A stretch of DNA of 56,277 nt from Cloacibacillus sp. (GTDB taxonomy: Bacteria; Synergistota; Synergistia; Synergistales; Synergistaceae): contig NZ_JAJBUX010000075.1 in assembly GCF_020860125.1 (NCBI RefSeq), positions 1 through 56,277 of the forward strand, in the 5' to 3' direction. Every line of letters begins with the position of its first letter. The first letter of the stretch is position 1. The translations under genes and the position numbers were made by a program. Shown here one piece after another: positions 42,695 to 51,012 of this stretch. The notes under the pieces were generated by a model, which saw only the letters and a program-made list of their open reading frames with translations, was not told the DNA's origin and searched no databases.

Positions 42695-43834
42695 ATGGAA
42701 CCGAGGCTTGACGGCTCGCCGGATAACCGATATAAGGCCAACCCCTTTATATGGGTGATCCCGCTGATACTGAGCGGGATCGGTATACTGATGATAACCT
42801 CCACCACGAGCCCGACCTCGTTCCTTTACACCGGCACGCCCTTTCAGATGGGGATAAAGCAGCTCCAATGGCTGGGGATAGCGATGCTGGGGATGTTTTT
42901 CGTCTATTCCGTGCCGGTGCGGATATGGTACCGTTTCTCCGGTCCGCTCCTTGTCCTCATGTGGCTGCTGGCGTGGCTGCCGCTCGTACCCGGAGTGGGC
43001 GAGGCCATCGGCGGCGCCAGAAGGTGGATAAGACTGCCCGGGCTTGGCGTATCGCTGCAGCCGGGGGAGCTTCTCTGTCTCGCCGTCGCGCTGCACCTTG
43101 CGAAGCTGCTATCGCGCGGCGCGGAGCGCGATCCGCTGAAAAGTTTTATCAACACGGTGATCCTTGTCGTGCTTGCCGTGCTGCCGCTGCTCGTGCAGCC
43201 TGACCTTGGCACGACGATCCTGATATTCACCGTTTCGATGGGCATGTATGTTGAAAAGGTCGGCTGGCGTTATCCGGTCATCGCCGGCGGTGTGCTGGGC
43301 GGCGTCATTTTTCCGCTGCTGATACTGCTGGAGCCCTACCGGATGAGGCGCGTCACCGCCTTTCTAGACCCCTGGGCCGACCCTCTGAACAAGGGCTTTC
43401 AGGCGATACAGGGGCTGATCGCCTTTGCCAACGGCGGACTCTGGGGCTCTGGGCTCGGCCACGGTTTCCAGAAGCTCAACTATCTGCCCGCCGCCTACAC
43501 GGACTTTATCTACGCCGCGGTGGGTGAGGAGCTTGGCCTCATCGGCACCCTCTGTATCCTTGGGCTCTTCGGCTTTTGGATGATGCAGACCAGGGCCAGT
43601 TATTTTCGGACCGAGGACCCCTTTAGATCTTCGCTGATCTGGGGAATTTCGCTGACGGTGCTTTTGCCGCTAGTGATAAATGTCGCTGGAGTCACAAAAA
43701 TGATACCGCTGACGGGAATGCCGCTGCCTTTCATCAGTTACGGCGGCACCTCGCTCGTCACCATGTGGTCGCGCGTCGGCCTGATGCTGAGGCTTGAGAA
43801 GGACAGTTGGCTGGAGGAGGGCGAAAATGGCTGA
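42695..43834 (+). CDS. ftsW: Peptidoglycan glycosyltransferase FtsW (SEDS family)
   Basis: The 379-residue, ten-helix protein is a SEDS glycosyltransferase, which polymerises lipid II with its FtsI partner. QPDLGTTILI contains the essential aspartate. GGARRWIRLPG, LQPGELLCLA and the C-terminal PLPFISYGGTSLVTM are further SEDS motifs. RodA shares these; position between murD and murG favours FtsW. The stop overlaps murG by eight bases. The lack of a clear strong site upstream suggests coupling to murD six bases before. Confidence 0.94.
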   Translation: MEPRLDGSPDNRYKANPFIWVIPLILSGIGILMITSTTSPTSFLYTGTPFQMGIKQLQWLGIAMLGMFFVYSVPVRIWYRFSGPLLVLMWLLAWLPLVPGVGEAIGGARRWIRLPGLGVSLQPGELLCLAVALHLAKLLSRGAERDPLKSFINTVILVVLAVLPLLVQPDLGTTILIFTVSMGMYVEKVGWRYPVIAGGVLGGVIFPLLILLEPYRMRRVTAFLDPWADPLNKGFQAIQGLIAFANGGLWGSGLGHGFQKLNYLPAAYTDFIYAAVGEELGLIGTLCILGLFGFWMMQTRASYFRTEDPFRSSLIWGISLTVLLPLVINVAGVTKMIPLTGMPLPFISYGGTSLVTMWSRVGLMLRLEKDSWLEEGENG

Positions 43835-44900
43835 AAATGATAAACGCAGGCTTTTACTCGCGGCGGGCGGCACCGGCGGACATATTTGGCCGGCGCTCTC
43901 CTTCGGCAGTTGGATAAAGGAGCGTCACCCAGAGTGCGAGGTCGGATATATTTGCGGCTCGCGGCCGCTTGAACTGGAGATTTACCGTGCCGCCGGCGTC
44001 GAACCGGTGGTGCTGCCGATGGAGGGTTCGCCCCTCTCCGGCGTCGGTCTCAGGCAGAGGGGCAGGCGTCTGGCCTCGCTCTTCTCAGCCTACGGCGCGG
44101 CGTCGGGGGCCGTCGCGCGTTTCAAGCCGGACGCGGCGCTGCTCTTCGGAGGTTATCTCTCTTTTCCGCTGATCATGGCCTGCAAGAGGGCCGGGATACG
44201 GTGCGCGATGCACGAACAAAACGCGCGCGCCGGCAAGGTGACGTGGTTCGCCGCGAAGCTGGGGCTGGATATATACAGCGGCTGGAAGGAATGCCTGCCG
44301 CTTGCCCCGAAGGACCACCTGCGGACGGGGGTCCCGGTGAGAGATTTTGAGCTGCCCTCCCAGAGAGAGGCCTGGCGGAAGCTGGCCCTCTCCGATGAGA
44401 TGCCGGAGGGGCCGAAGGTCGTGGTCTTTTCGGGCTCGCTCGGCAGCCAGTCTATAAAGGAAAGTATCTGCGAGATCGCGGCATCGGGGGAGTTTCTCGG
44501 TTGGAACTTTATCCTTCCCGCCGTCGCCGAAAAGATGGAACGCCGCGGCGGCAACGTCTGGCTACTTCCCAAAGTCTGGGAGGCTTCGCTGCTCTACGCG
44601 GCGGCGGATATGCTGGTGCTGCGCGCGGGCGGTTCGACGCTGACGGAGGCGGGAGTGCTCGGAATTCCGGCGCTCATCATCCCCTGGAAGGGCGCCGCCG
44701 ACAATCACCAGTACCACAACGCGCTGTCATTTGTAAGTGAAAACGCCGGTCTTATATGGACCGGAGACGAGGGGATGGATATCCTTGCCTCATCCCTGCT
44801 GCGCCTGAAGGCGATGGGCCGAAAAGGTAAGGGCCGCGGCCTTTACGGGCAGGGTAATATAATTTGCGAGAACCTTTGGAGCGCAGTATGGAGCCATTGA
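43827..44900 (+). CDS. murG: UDP-GlcNAc:lipid I N-acetylglucosaminyltransferase
   Basis: MurG makes lipid II from lipid I on the cytoplasmic face of the membrane. The 357-residue GT-B enzyme shows the N-terminal glycine loop AAGGTGGHIWPAL, GGYLSFP, HEQNA and the C-terminal LRAGGSTLTEAG followed by IPWKGAADNHQ. ATG 43827 after GGAGGAGGG gives the family start; upstream in-frame codons lie inside ftsW. The next gene murC begins 35 bases later. Confidence 0.95.
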   Translation: MAENDKRRLLLAAGGTGGHIWPALSFGSWIKERHPECEVGYICGSRPLELEIYRAAGVEPVVLPMEGSPLSGVGLRQRGRRLASLFSAYGAASGAVARFKPDAALLFGGYLSFPLIMACKRAGIRCAMHEQNARAGKVTWFAAKLGLDIYSGWKECLPLAPKDHLRTGVPVRDFELPSQREAWRKLALSDEMPEGPKVVVFSGSLGSQSIKESICEIAASGEFLGWNFILPAVAEKMERRGGNVWLLPKVWEASLLYAAADMLVLRAGGSTLTEAGVLGIPALIIPWKGAADNHQYHNALSFVSENAGLIWTGDEGMDILASSLLRLKAMGRKGKGRGLYGQGNIICENLWSAVWSH

Positions 44901-44935
44901 CGGCCCATCATTTTTTCACCTTTTGAAGGGAGAGT

Positions 44936-46357
44936 ATGGACAAGTTGGAGAACAGGGATATCAGCCTAAAAAACAAAAGCATACACTTAATGGGGATCGG
45001 AGGGGCCGGAATGAGCGGCCTTGCCATCCTTTTGGATCAGATCGGGGCGAAGGTCTCGGGATGCGACACGATAAAGACCCCCTATATGAAACACCTTGAT
45101 GAACGTAACATTTCTATTATTATAGGACATGAAGCCAGGCACATAGATGAATTTATGCCGAATATCCTTGTCTATTCCAGCGCCCTGCCCAACGACCATC
45201 CGGAGATCCTCAAGGCGTGGCAGCAGGGGATACAGGTATCGCGCCGCGCCGAGGTGCTGAGTCAGATATTTAACGTGCGCCGCGGCGTCGGAGTGGCGGG
45301 AACGCACGGAAAGACCACCACCTCCTCGATGATCTCGCTGGTCGCGGAAAACGCTGGGCTGGACCCCACCGTCGCGATCGGCGGCGAGCTGCTGCAGATC
45401 GGCACGAACGCCAAACTCGGCACAAGCGACTATATGGTGGCCGAGCTGGACGAGAGCGACCGCTCTTTCGTCTACTTCCACCCCGAACTGGCCATCGTCA
45501 CCAACGTCGACTGGGACCACCGGGACCACTATATGACATTCAAGGCCGTCACCGACGCCTTTGCCGAGTTTCTCACGAATGTCAAGAGCGAGGGCAAGGT
45601 CATCCTCTGTATGGAGGACAGCGGCGTGCGCAAGCTCCGCGAAGAGTACAGCGTCTCTCCCTCCGCAGTCACCTATGGCTGGGGGCGCGGCTGGAACTGG
45701 GGCGCCGCGGAGGTGAAACACTTCGCCGGCGGCGGCGTCTCCTATGTGCTCTTTCACGACGGCGAAGAGCTCGGGACCGTCGAGTTCTCCGTATCGGGAG
45801 AGCATAACGTGCTCAACTCGCTCGCGGCCTACGCCGCCTGCTATGAAATGGGCATCGCGCACGACGACATCGTCAAAGGGCTGAAAATATTTAGGGGCGC
45901 GAAGCGCAGGCTGCAAAGGACGGGAGAGGTGGGGGACATCCTTATTTATGACGACTACGGCCATCACCCCAACGAGATATCGGCGACACTGAACACCGTG
46001 CGACGGATATTCCCCGAACGCCGCATCGTCGCCATCTTCCAGCCGCACCGCTTCAGCCGCACCGCCGCGCTCTACAAGGAGTTCGCCGACGCCCTTTCTC
46101 TTGCGGACCGGGCTTTTATACTGCCGATATATGGCTCCGACGAAATGCCGATGGAGGGCGTCTCCTCCAAACTGATCTTTGACGCCGCCTCGGACGACAC
46201 GCGCTCGCACTACGAGCTTTCGGGAAACTTTGACGACCTCATCTCCTCGGTCTGCAAGGCCGCCCGCTCCGGCGACATCATCCTGACGGTCGGCGCGGGG
46301 TCGGTGGGGACTCTCGGCAAAAAAATCGTTGAAAAGCTGACGGAAATACAGGCGTAG
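44936..46357 (+). CDS. murC: UDP-N-acetylmuramate:L-alanine ligase
   Basis: MurC adds the first stem residue. In 473 residues the N-terminal LMGIGGAGMSGLA, the ATP loop AGTHGKTTTSSM, ELDESDRSF, NVDWDHRDHY and the C-terminal YDDYGHHPNEI and QPHRFSRT motifs are seen; all are MurC hallmarks. GAAGGGAGAG precedes ATG 44936. The stop abuts murB without a gap. There is no fusion to Ddl or MurB. Confidence 0.97.
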   Translation: MDKLENRDISLKNKSIHLMGIGGAGMSGLAILLDQIGAKVSGCDTIKTPYMKHLDERNISIIIGHEARHIDEFMPNILVYSSALPNDHPEILKAWQQGIQVSRRAEVLSQIFNVRRGVGVAGTHGKTTTSSMISLVAENAGLDPTVAIGGELLQIGTNAKLGTSDYMVAELDESDRSFVYFHPELAIVTNVDWDHRDHYMTFKAVTDAFAEFLTNVKSEGKVILCMEDSGVRKLREEYSVSPSAVTYGWGRGWNWGAAEVKHFAGGGVSYVLFHDGEELGTVEFSVSGEHNVLNSLAAYAACYEMGIAHDDIVKGLKIFRGAKRRLQRTGEVGDILIYDDYGHHPNEISATLNTVRRIFPERRIVAIFQPHRFSRTAALYKEFADALSLADRAFILPIYGSDEMPMEGVSSKLIFDAASDDTRSHYELSGNFDDLISSVCKAARSGDIILTVGAGSVGTLGKKIVEKLTEIQA

Positions 46358-47239
46358 ATGGAAAAAGGGGCGCTGATCTCCAACTGTTCTCTGAAGGAGC
46401 TCAACACCTGGCAGTGCGGAGGCCGCTGCCTCTGGCTCGCCGCGCCCGCTTCGGCCTCAGAGGCTGTGCCGCTGATCGAGAGAGCGCGGGATTCTTCGAC
46501 TGAGCTCTACGTACTCGGCGGTGGATCGAACATTCTAGTTCAGGACGGTTTGCTGAACGCGGGGGTGATCTCCTCGGCGGCGATGGATTCGCTTGCCCTC
46601 CGTGAGGAGGGGGGCGCGGTATTCGCCGAAGCCGGAGCCGGTCTCCCCGTCAGAAAGATGCTGGCGCTGGCCCTGGAAAGAGGGCTGGGAGGACTCGCCT
46701 TCCTCGCGGGAATACCCGGTACCGTCGGCGGCGCGCTCTACGGCAACGCGGGAGCGGTGGGCGAAAGCTTCGCTCCGCTGGTCGAGTGGATCGAGACGCT
46801 GTCACGTAACGGCGAGCCGCGCCGCTGGCGGCGGGATGAGCTGCGCTGGCAGTACAGGGCGTCGCCCTGGACGGAGCCGCCGCTGCTCATAACGAAGGCG
46901 CTTTTTCGCCTCTCATATGAATCAAAAGGTAATATTATCAAAAATATAAGACATTTTTCGGAGCTTAAAAAGGGGCAGCCAATCGGTGCCAAGACGGCGG
47001 GATGCGTCTTTAAGAATCCTCCCGGATATTCGGCGGGACGGCTGCTCGACCAATGCGGCTGCAAGGATCTCTTTGTCGGCGGCGCGCGGGTTTCTAAGCG
47101 TCACGCGAATTTTATCGAAAATCACGGAGGCGCGCGCGCGGAGGATATATATAATTTAACGCGGCTGTGTCAAAAAAGAGTATATGATGAGTTTGGGGTA
47201 ACGCTGATCTATGAAATTAAATTCTTTGGGGCGTTTTAG
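46358..47239 (+). CDS. murB: UDP-N-acetylenolpyruvoylglucosamine reductase
   Basis: MurB is the FAD enzyme that reduces enolpyruvyl-UDP-GlcNAc to UDP-MurNAc. The 293-residue length is typical of the shorter type. LNTWQCGG, LGGGSNILV, GIPGTVGGALYGNAGA (FAD-binding) and WQYRASPW are seen. The proton-donor position, usually Ser in AGSxFKNP, reads AGCVFKNP, so a cysteine replaces serine. ATG 46358 directly follows the murC stop; the site is weak, suggesting coupling. The 3' end overlaps the ftsQ-like gene by 29 bases. Confidence 0.94.
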   Translation: MEKGALISNCSLKELNTWQCGGRCLWLAAPASASEAVPLIERARDSSTELYVLGGGSNILVQDGLLNAGVISSAAMDSLALREEGGAVFAEAGAGLPVRKMLALALERGLGGLAFLAGIPGTVGGALYGNAGAVGESFAPLVEWIETLSRNGEPRRWRRDELRWQYRASPWTEPPLLITKALFRLSYESKGNIIKNIRHFSELKKGQPIGAKTAGCVFKNPPGYSAGRLLDQCGCKDLFVGGARVSKRHANFIENHGGARAEDIYNLTRLCQKRVYDEFGVTLIYEIKFFGAF

Positions 47240-48098
47240 ACACCGGAGAAAATTAAGAAAGATATTGATGGTCCTCTGCGCGCTGCTGGTCGGTTTTATG
47301 ATCGCGGCGGAGAGCCGTTTTGCCTTTATGCGCATCGGCGATATCCGGCTGGAACCGGCTAACATTCTGCCGCAGTACGCGGTGTGGGGCGTCATCACTC
47401 CGGACCAGGAGCGATTTTGGCCCTCGTTCTGGCTTGCGAAGAGCGATTATGTGAGGCTTCTTGAGGCATATTACCCGGTGGATGTCGGCCTTGAACTGCG
47501 CGGCTGGGGAAAATTTCACCTGAATGTTACGCCGCTGATCCCCATTTATAAGGTCTACTGGGGAGGCAAATTTTGGTATCTCTCTGCGGAGGGCAAGCTT
47601 TGGCTCTCGTCTCTGCCTGAAAATAAGATCCTCGCGGAGCATATCGCCGAAGGACTGCCCGTGCTCACTTGGGGCGCCGACCGGGCTACGCCGATAGACA
47701 TATCCCAAGTCGAGGGCAACATCCACGAGTCGAGTCTGCCCATCCCGCTGATAAAGAGCTGGTACAGGATGACGAAGGAGCTGGGCTGGGATAAATATGT
47801 GAAGTTCATCCAGGCGGGAGTTAAAGAGGGTACGCCGGTCGTAAGGGTGATTTTCTATACGGCGGGTAATGAAAACGGCGCGCAGCTGCTGCTGCCAAAC
47901 GAGGCGGACCGGTGGGCGGAGACCGGGCTGGCTGTCAAAAAACTTTACGGAGGCATTTCGAATCTTCCTCCCGACGTCTTTATCGACGGGACATATAAGG
48001 GGAAGATCCTTATCAGGAATCTAATAGAGGATAAAAATGGTGAGATAAAGACAAAGGCGCAGGAGGCAAAGGAAAAAACGAAAACCAAGAAACCGTAA
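47211..48098 (+). CDS. FtsQ/DivIB-like cell division protein (divergent)
   Basis: The 295-residue protein has a basic N-terminus (RFRHRRKLRK), one transmembrane helix (about 17-35) and a periplasmic portion beginning with a POTRA-like stretch, ending in a lysine-rich tail. This layout and the position between murB and ftsA fit FtsQ/DivIB, the scaffold for FtsL-FtsB. Sequence resemblance to textbook FtsQ is low, so the call is mainly positional; a lineage-specific membrane protein is the alternative. ATG 47211 overlaps murB. Confidence 0.7.
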   Translation: MKLNSLGRFRHRRKLRKILMVLCALLVGFMIAAESRFAFMRIGDIRLEPANILPQYAVWGVITPDQERFWPSFWLAKSDYVRLLEAYYPVDVGLELRGWGKFHLNVTPLIPIYKVYWGGKFWYLSAEGKLWLSSLPENKILAEHIAEGLPVLTWGADRATPIDISQVEGNIHESSLPIPLIKSWYRMTKELGWDKYVKFIQAGVKEGTPVVRVIFYTAGNENGAQLLLPNEADRWAETGLAVKKLYGGISNLPPDVFIDGTYKGKILIRNLIEDKNGEIKTKAQEAKEKTKTKKP

Positions 48099-48154
48099 CG
48101 GTGTTTTTAGCTTGAAATAATATCTTTATCATATATATTTAATCGAGAAAGATT

Positions 48155-48160
48155 TATAAT
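48155..48160 (+). promoter_or_regulatory. Candidate -10 box for ftsA-ftsZ
   Basis: TATAAT lies in a short AT-rich gap between the ftsQ-like gene and ftsA, about 47 bases before TTG 48207. A matching -35 is not obvious. This would give ftsAZ its own promoter within the dcw cluster. Confidence 0.4.
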
Positions 48161-48206
48161 GTACAATATAGGGATAATGAATCCCTAAAAAGAGGGGGAA
48201 ATAGTT

Positions 48207-49550
48207 TTGTTTAAAAAGGCATCAAGTTATCCGCAGAACAGAGAGCCGGATCTGCTTGTCGGCCTTGACTTGGGAACAAGCAAGGTGACGGTGGTGGTGG
48301 CCGAGCGCGAAGCGGAGGGCGACGAGGCTCAGGTCATCGGGGTGGGGCAGGCGCCATCCAACGGAATACGCAAGGGACTTATCGTAAATCTTGACCAGGC
48401 GGTGCGCTCTGTCCGCCAGGCGGTGAGCGACGCCCAGAATATGGTAGGGCAGGATCTCAGCGAAGTGACGGTCGCCTTTGGCGGCGGCGAGGTCACCAGC
48501 ATCCGCTCCAAGGGCATGGTCTCTCTCGGTCGCACGCCGCGCCCGGTCATGCGCCTTGACATAGAACGCGTTATCGACGCGGCTCAGGCCGACGTCGTTG
48601 TACCTACGAACCAGAGCATCCTCCATACAATACCTGTCGAATATTCTCTGGACGGCAATGTCGGCATTGACGACCCCCTCGGTATGAATGCCATGCGTCT
48701 CGACATAGAGGTGCAGTCGATAATCGTTCCGACCGCCACCATTCAGAACGTCTATAACTGTGTGAACAAGGCGGGGCTCAAGGTGAGCAGCCTCGTTATA
48801 AAACCACTCGTCTCCGCTCTCGGCGTCCTGACGCCGGAAGATGCTCTCGCGGGCGCGGTCGTCGTCGATATGGGCGGCGGCACCACCGGAATCGCTGTAT
48901 TCGCCGACGGCAGGCCGAAACATCTGGCGCTGCTGCCGGTAGGCGGGGATCATATCACGAACGACCTCGGCAGCGTATTGAGGCTGCCGCTCAACAAGGC
49001 GGAGGAGCTCAAACGCTCCGTCTCGCTCAGGGCGGAGTTTGATCCGGAGGAGACGCTCAACTTTACGCACCTCTCCCGTGAGTACAGCATCTCGAAAGAG
49101 GACCTCTACGAGATAGTCCGCTGCCGTCTTGAAGAGCTTACCGACGACCTCATCCGCCCGGAGATAAAGGCGGCTAAGATCTCCATGCTCCCCGGCGGTA
49201 TCCTGCTGACCGGCGGCGTATCGAAGACAGAGGGCATCGACGATTTTATCCTTGAAAAGATGGACCTGCCGGCACGCGTGGCGATGCCGGTGGACGCGAA
49301 CCGCATGCCTCCCGGCCGCAACAGCCAGGAATATTCATCGGCGGCGGGTATCATAAAATACATACTGGAGAGGGAGCGCGATCCCTTCCGTTATCTTGAC
49401 AATCCGACGATCGGCAAGACGGAGCAGCTCAAGAGCACGGTAAGCTACGCGCCGCCCTCCGAGGGCATCCCGATCGGCCAGAAGGATAAGGACGGTCCGG
49501 GCTTCAATCCCGTGGACGCCGTGAAGAAGCTCTTTGGAGACCTCTTCTAA
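48207..49550 (+). CDS. ftsA: Cell division protein FtsA (membrane anchor of FtsZ)
   Basis: FtsA is an actin-like ATPase that tethers FtsZ to the membrane. The 447-residue protein has phosphate-1 GLDLGTSKVTVVV, the 1C-type insertion typical of FtsA, phosphate-2 VVDMGGGTTGIAVF, and LLTGGVSKTEGI. A C-terminal amphipathic helix (VDAVKKLFGDLF) serves as the membrane-targeting sequence. The start is TTG 48207 after AGAGGGGG. ftsZ follows 23 bases later. Confidence 0.96.
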   Translation: MFKKASSYPQNREPDLLVGLDLGTSKVTVVVAEREAEGDEAQVIGVGQAPSNGIRKGLIVNLDQAVRSVRQAVSDAQNMVGQDLSEVTVAFGGGEVTSIRSKGMVSLGRTPRPVMRLDIERVIDAAQADVVVPTNQSILHTIPVEYSLDGNVGIDDPLGMNAMRLDIEVQSIIVPTATIQNVYNCVNKAGLKVSSLVIKPLVSALGVLTPEDALAGAVVVDMGGGTTGIAVFADGRPKHLALLPVGGDHITNDLGSVLRLPLNKAEELKRSVSLRAEFDPEETLNFTHLSREYSISKEDLYEIVRCRLEELTDDLIRPEIKAAKISMLPGGILLTGGVSKTEGIDDFILEKMDLPARVAMPVDANRMPPGRNSQEYSSAAGIIKYILERERDPFRYLDNPTIGKTEQLKSTVSYAPPSEGIPIGQKDKDGPGFNPVDAVKKLFGDLF

Positions 49551-49573
49551 GAACGCATGGAGGAATTATAGGA

Positions 49574-50902
49574 ATGGGAGCTATGTCAGAAATTTTTCAG
49601 CTTGATAAATCAAGCTTCCCGGCAAGGGAAGTGATAAAAGTCGTAGGCGTGGGCGGAGCGGGGAACAACGCGCTGAACCACATCATCCGCGGCGGCGTGA
49701 GCGGCGTGGAATTTATCGCTGCCAACACCGATATCGCCCATCTTGAGCTGTCGGAGGCGACCTGCCGCATCATCCTCGGCAAGGAGCTTACAAAGGGCCT
49801 GGGAGCGGGTTCCGATCCTGAGATCGGCTGCAAGTCGGCGATGGAGTCGCGCGAGGAGCTGCGCGCGGTGGTCGAGGGCGCGGATATGGTCTTCGTCGCC
49901 GCCGGAATGGGCGGCGGCACCGGTACGGGAGCCGCGCCGGTGATTGCGGGGATCGCCAAAGAGGCGGGAGCGCTCGTTGTGGCGGTTGTCACCCTGCCCT
50001 TCACCTTCGAGGGACGCCGGAGGATAAGACAGGCATCCTATGGCATAGAACAGCTGCGCGACAAGGTCGACGCTCTGATCATCATCCCGAACGACAGACT
50101 GCTCGGGATCACCGATAAAAAGACCTCCGTCAACGACGCCTTCCGGATGGCGGACGGCGTGCTGCACCAGGCGGTGCAGGGGGTGACGGACCTTATCAAG
50201 CGTCCCGGCCTCGTCAACGTCGACTTCGCCGACGTCAAAACGATCATGTCGAACGCCGGAACCGCGATCATGGGCATCGGCGAGGGCTATGGCGAGAAGC
50301 GCGCGGCTACCGCGGCCTTTAACGCCATCAACAGCCCGCTTATGGACAGCAAGATGAGCGGCGCGAAGGGCATCCTCTTCAACATCACTGGCGGCGCGAG
50401 CGTCGGCATTCATGAGATAAACGAGGCGATCAGCATCATCACCGAGGCCGCCGACGAGGACGCCTTCATCATCTGGGGGCATATATTCGATCCGGAGATG
50501 GAGGATTCCATCCAGATCACGGTCATCGCCACGGGCTTCGACGACGATAAAAAAGAAACGGGCGAGCCGAAGGCCGCTGTCGTTTCCGCCCCCGAACCGG
50601 CGCCGGTACGCACCGCGTCGCAGAGCGCCAGGCCCGCGTCTCCCGGAGTGACGACCCAGGGGCTAGATATCTCCGCCGTTAAAAACCTCAACAGCTACAC
50701 GGCGGCCAAGAGCGCGCCGGTACAGCCGCAACCGGAAGCCGTTCCTGAAAAACCGGTTGAACAAAAGGCCAAGCGTCATGAACAGATAACAAAGACTGCC
50801 CAAAGTGCGGTAACTGCCGACGAGGATCTCTTTAAGCAGAGCGGGGCTCCCGTCGACCAGTACGACATTCCGGCCTATCTCAGAAAGAGGCGGCAATCCT
50901 GA
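49574..50902 (+). CDS. ftsZ: Cell division GTPase FtsZ
   Basis: FtsZ is the tubulin-like GTPase that forms the Z-ring. The 442-residue protein shows VGVGGAGNNALNH, the tubulin signature GGGTGTGAAP, the T7 loop NVDFADVKTIM, and a C-terminal linker of about 100 residues rich in Ala, Pro and Lys. It ends in YDIPAYLRKRRQS, the conserved C-terminal peptide that binds FtsA. GGAGG lies ten bases before ATG 49574; ATG 49583 is possible. Confidence 0.98.
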   Translation: MGAMSEIFQLDKSSFPAREVIKVVGVGGAGNNALNHIIRGGVSGVEFIAANTDIAHLELSEATCRIILGKELTKGLGAGSDPEIGCKSAMESREELRAVVEGADMVFVAAGMGGGTGTGAAPVIAGIAKEAGALVVAVVTLPFTFEGRRRIRQASYGIEQLRDKVDALIIIPNDRLLGITDKKTSVNDAFRMADGVLHQAVQGVTDLIKRPGLVNVDFADVKTIMSNAGTAIMGIGEGYGEKRAATAAFNAINSPLMDSKMSGAKGILFNITGGASVGIHEINEAISIITEAADEDAFIIWGHIFDPEMEDSIQITVIATGFDDDKKETGEPKAAVVSAPEPAPVRTASQSARPASPGVTTQGLDISAVKNLNSYTAAKSAPVQPQPEAVPEKPVEQKAKRHEQITKTAQSAVTADEDLFKQSGAPVDQYDIPAYLRKRRQS

Positions 50903-51012
50903 AAAAAGAGAGCCGCGCTCCACGCAGGCCCGCGAAAATAACCGCCTGGCAGAGCTGGGAAGACTACAGAAGAGACGAAGAGTGGATCACAGAGCTGCCC
51001 AAGGGAGGAGAT

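Noticed and set aside
44987..46210. 407-codon - strand open frame opposite murC
   Set aside because: Complete overlap with murC, which has all its motifs. The product is low-complexity His/Asp/Arg-rich.
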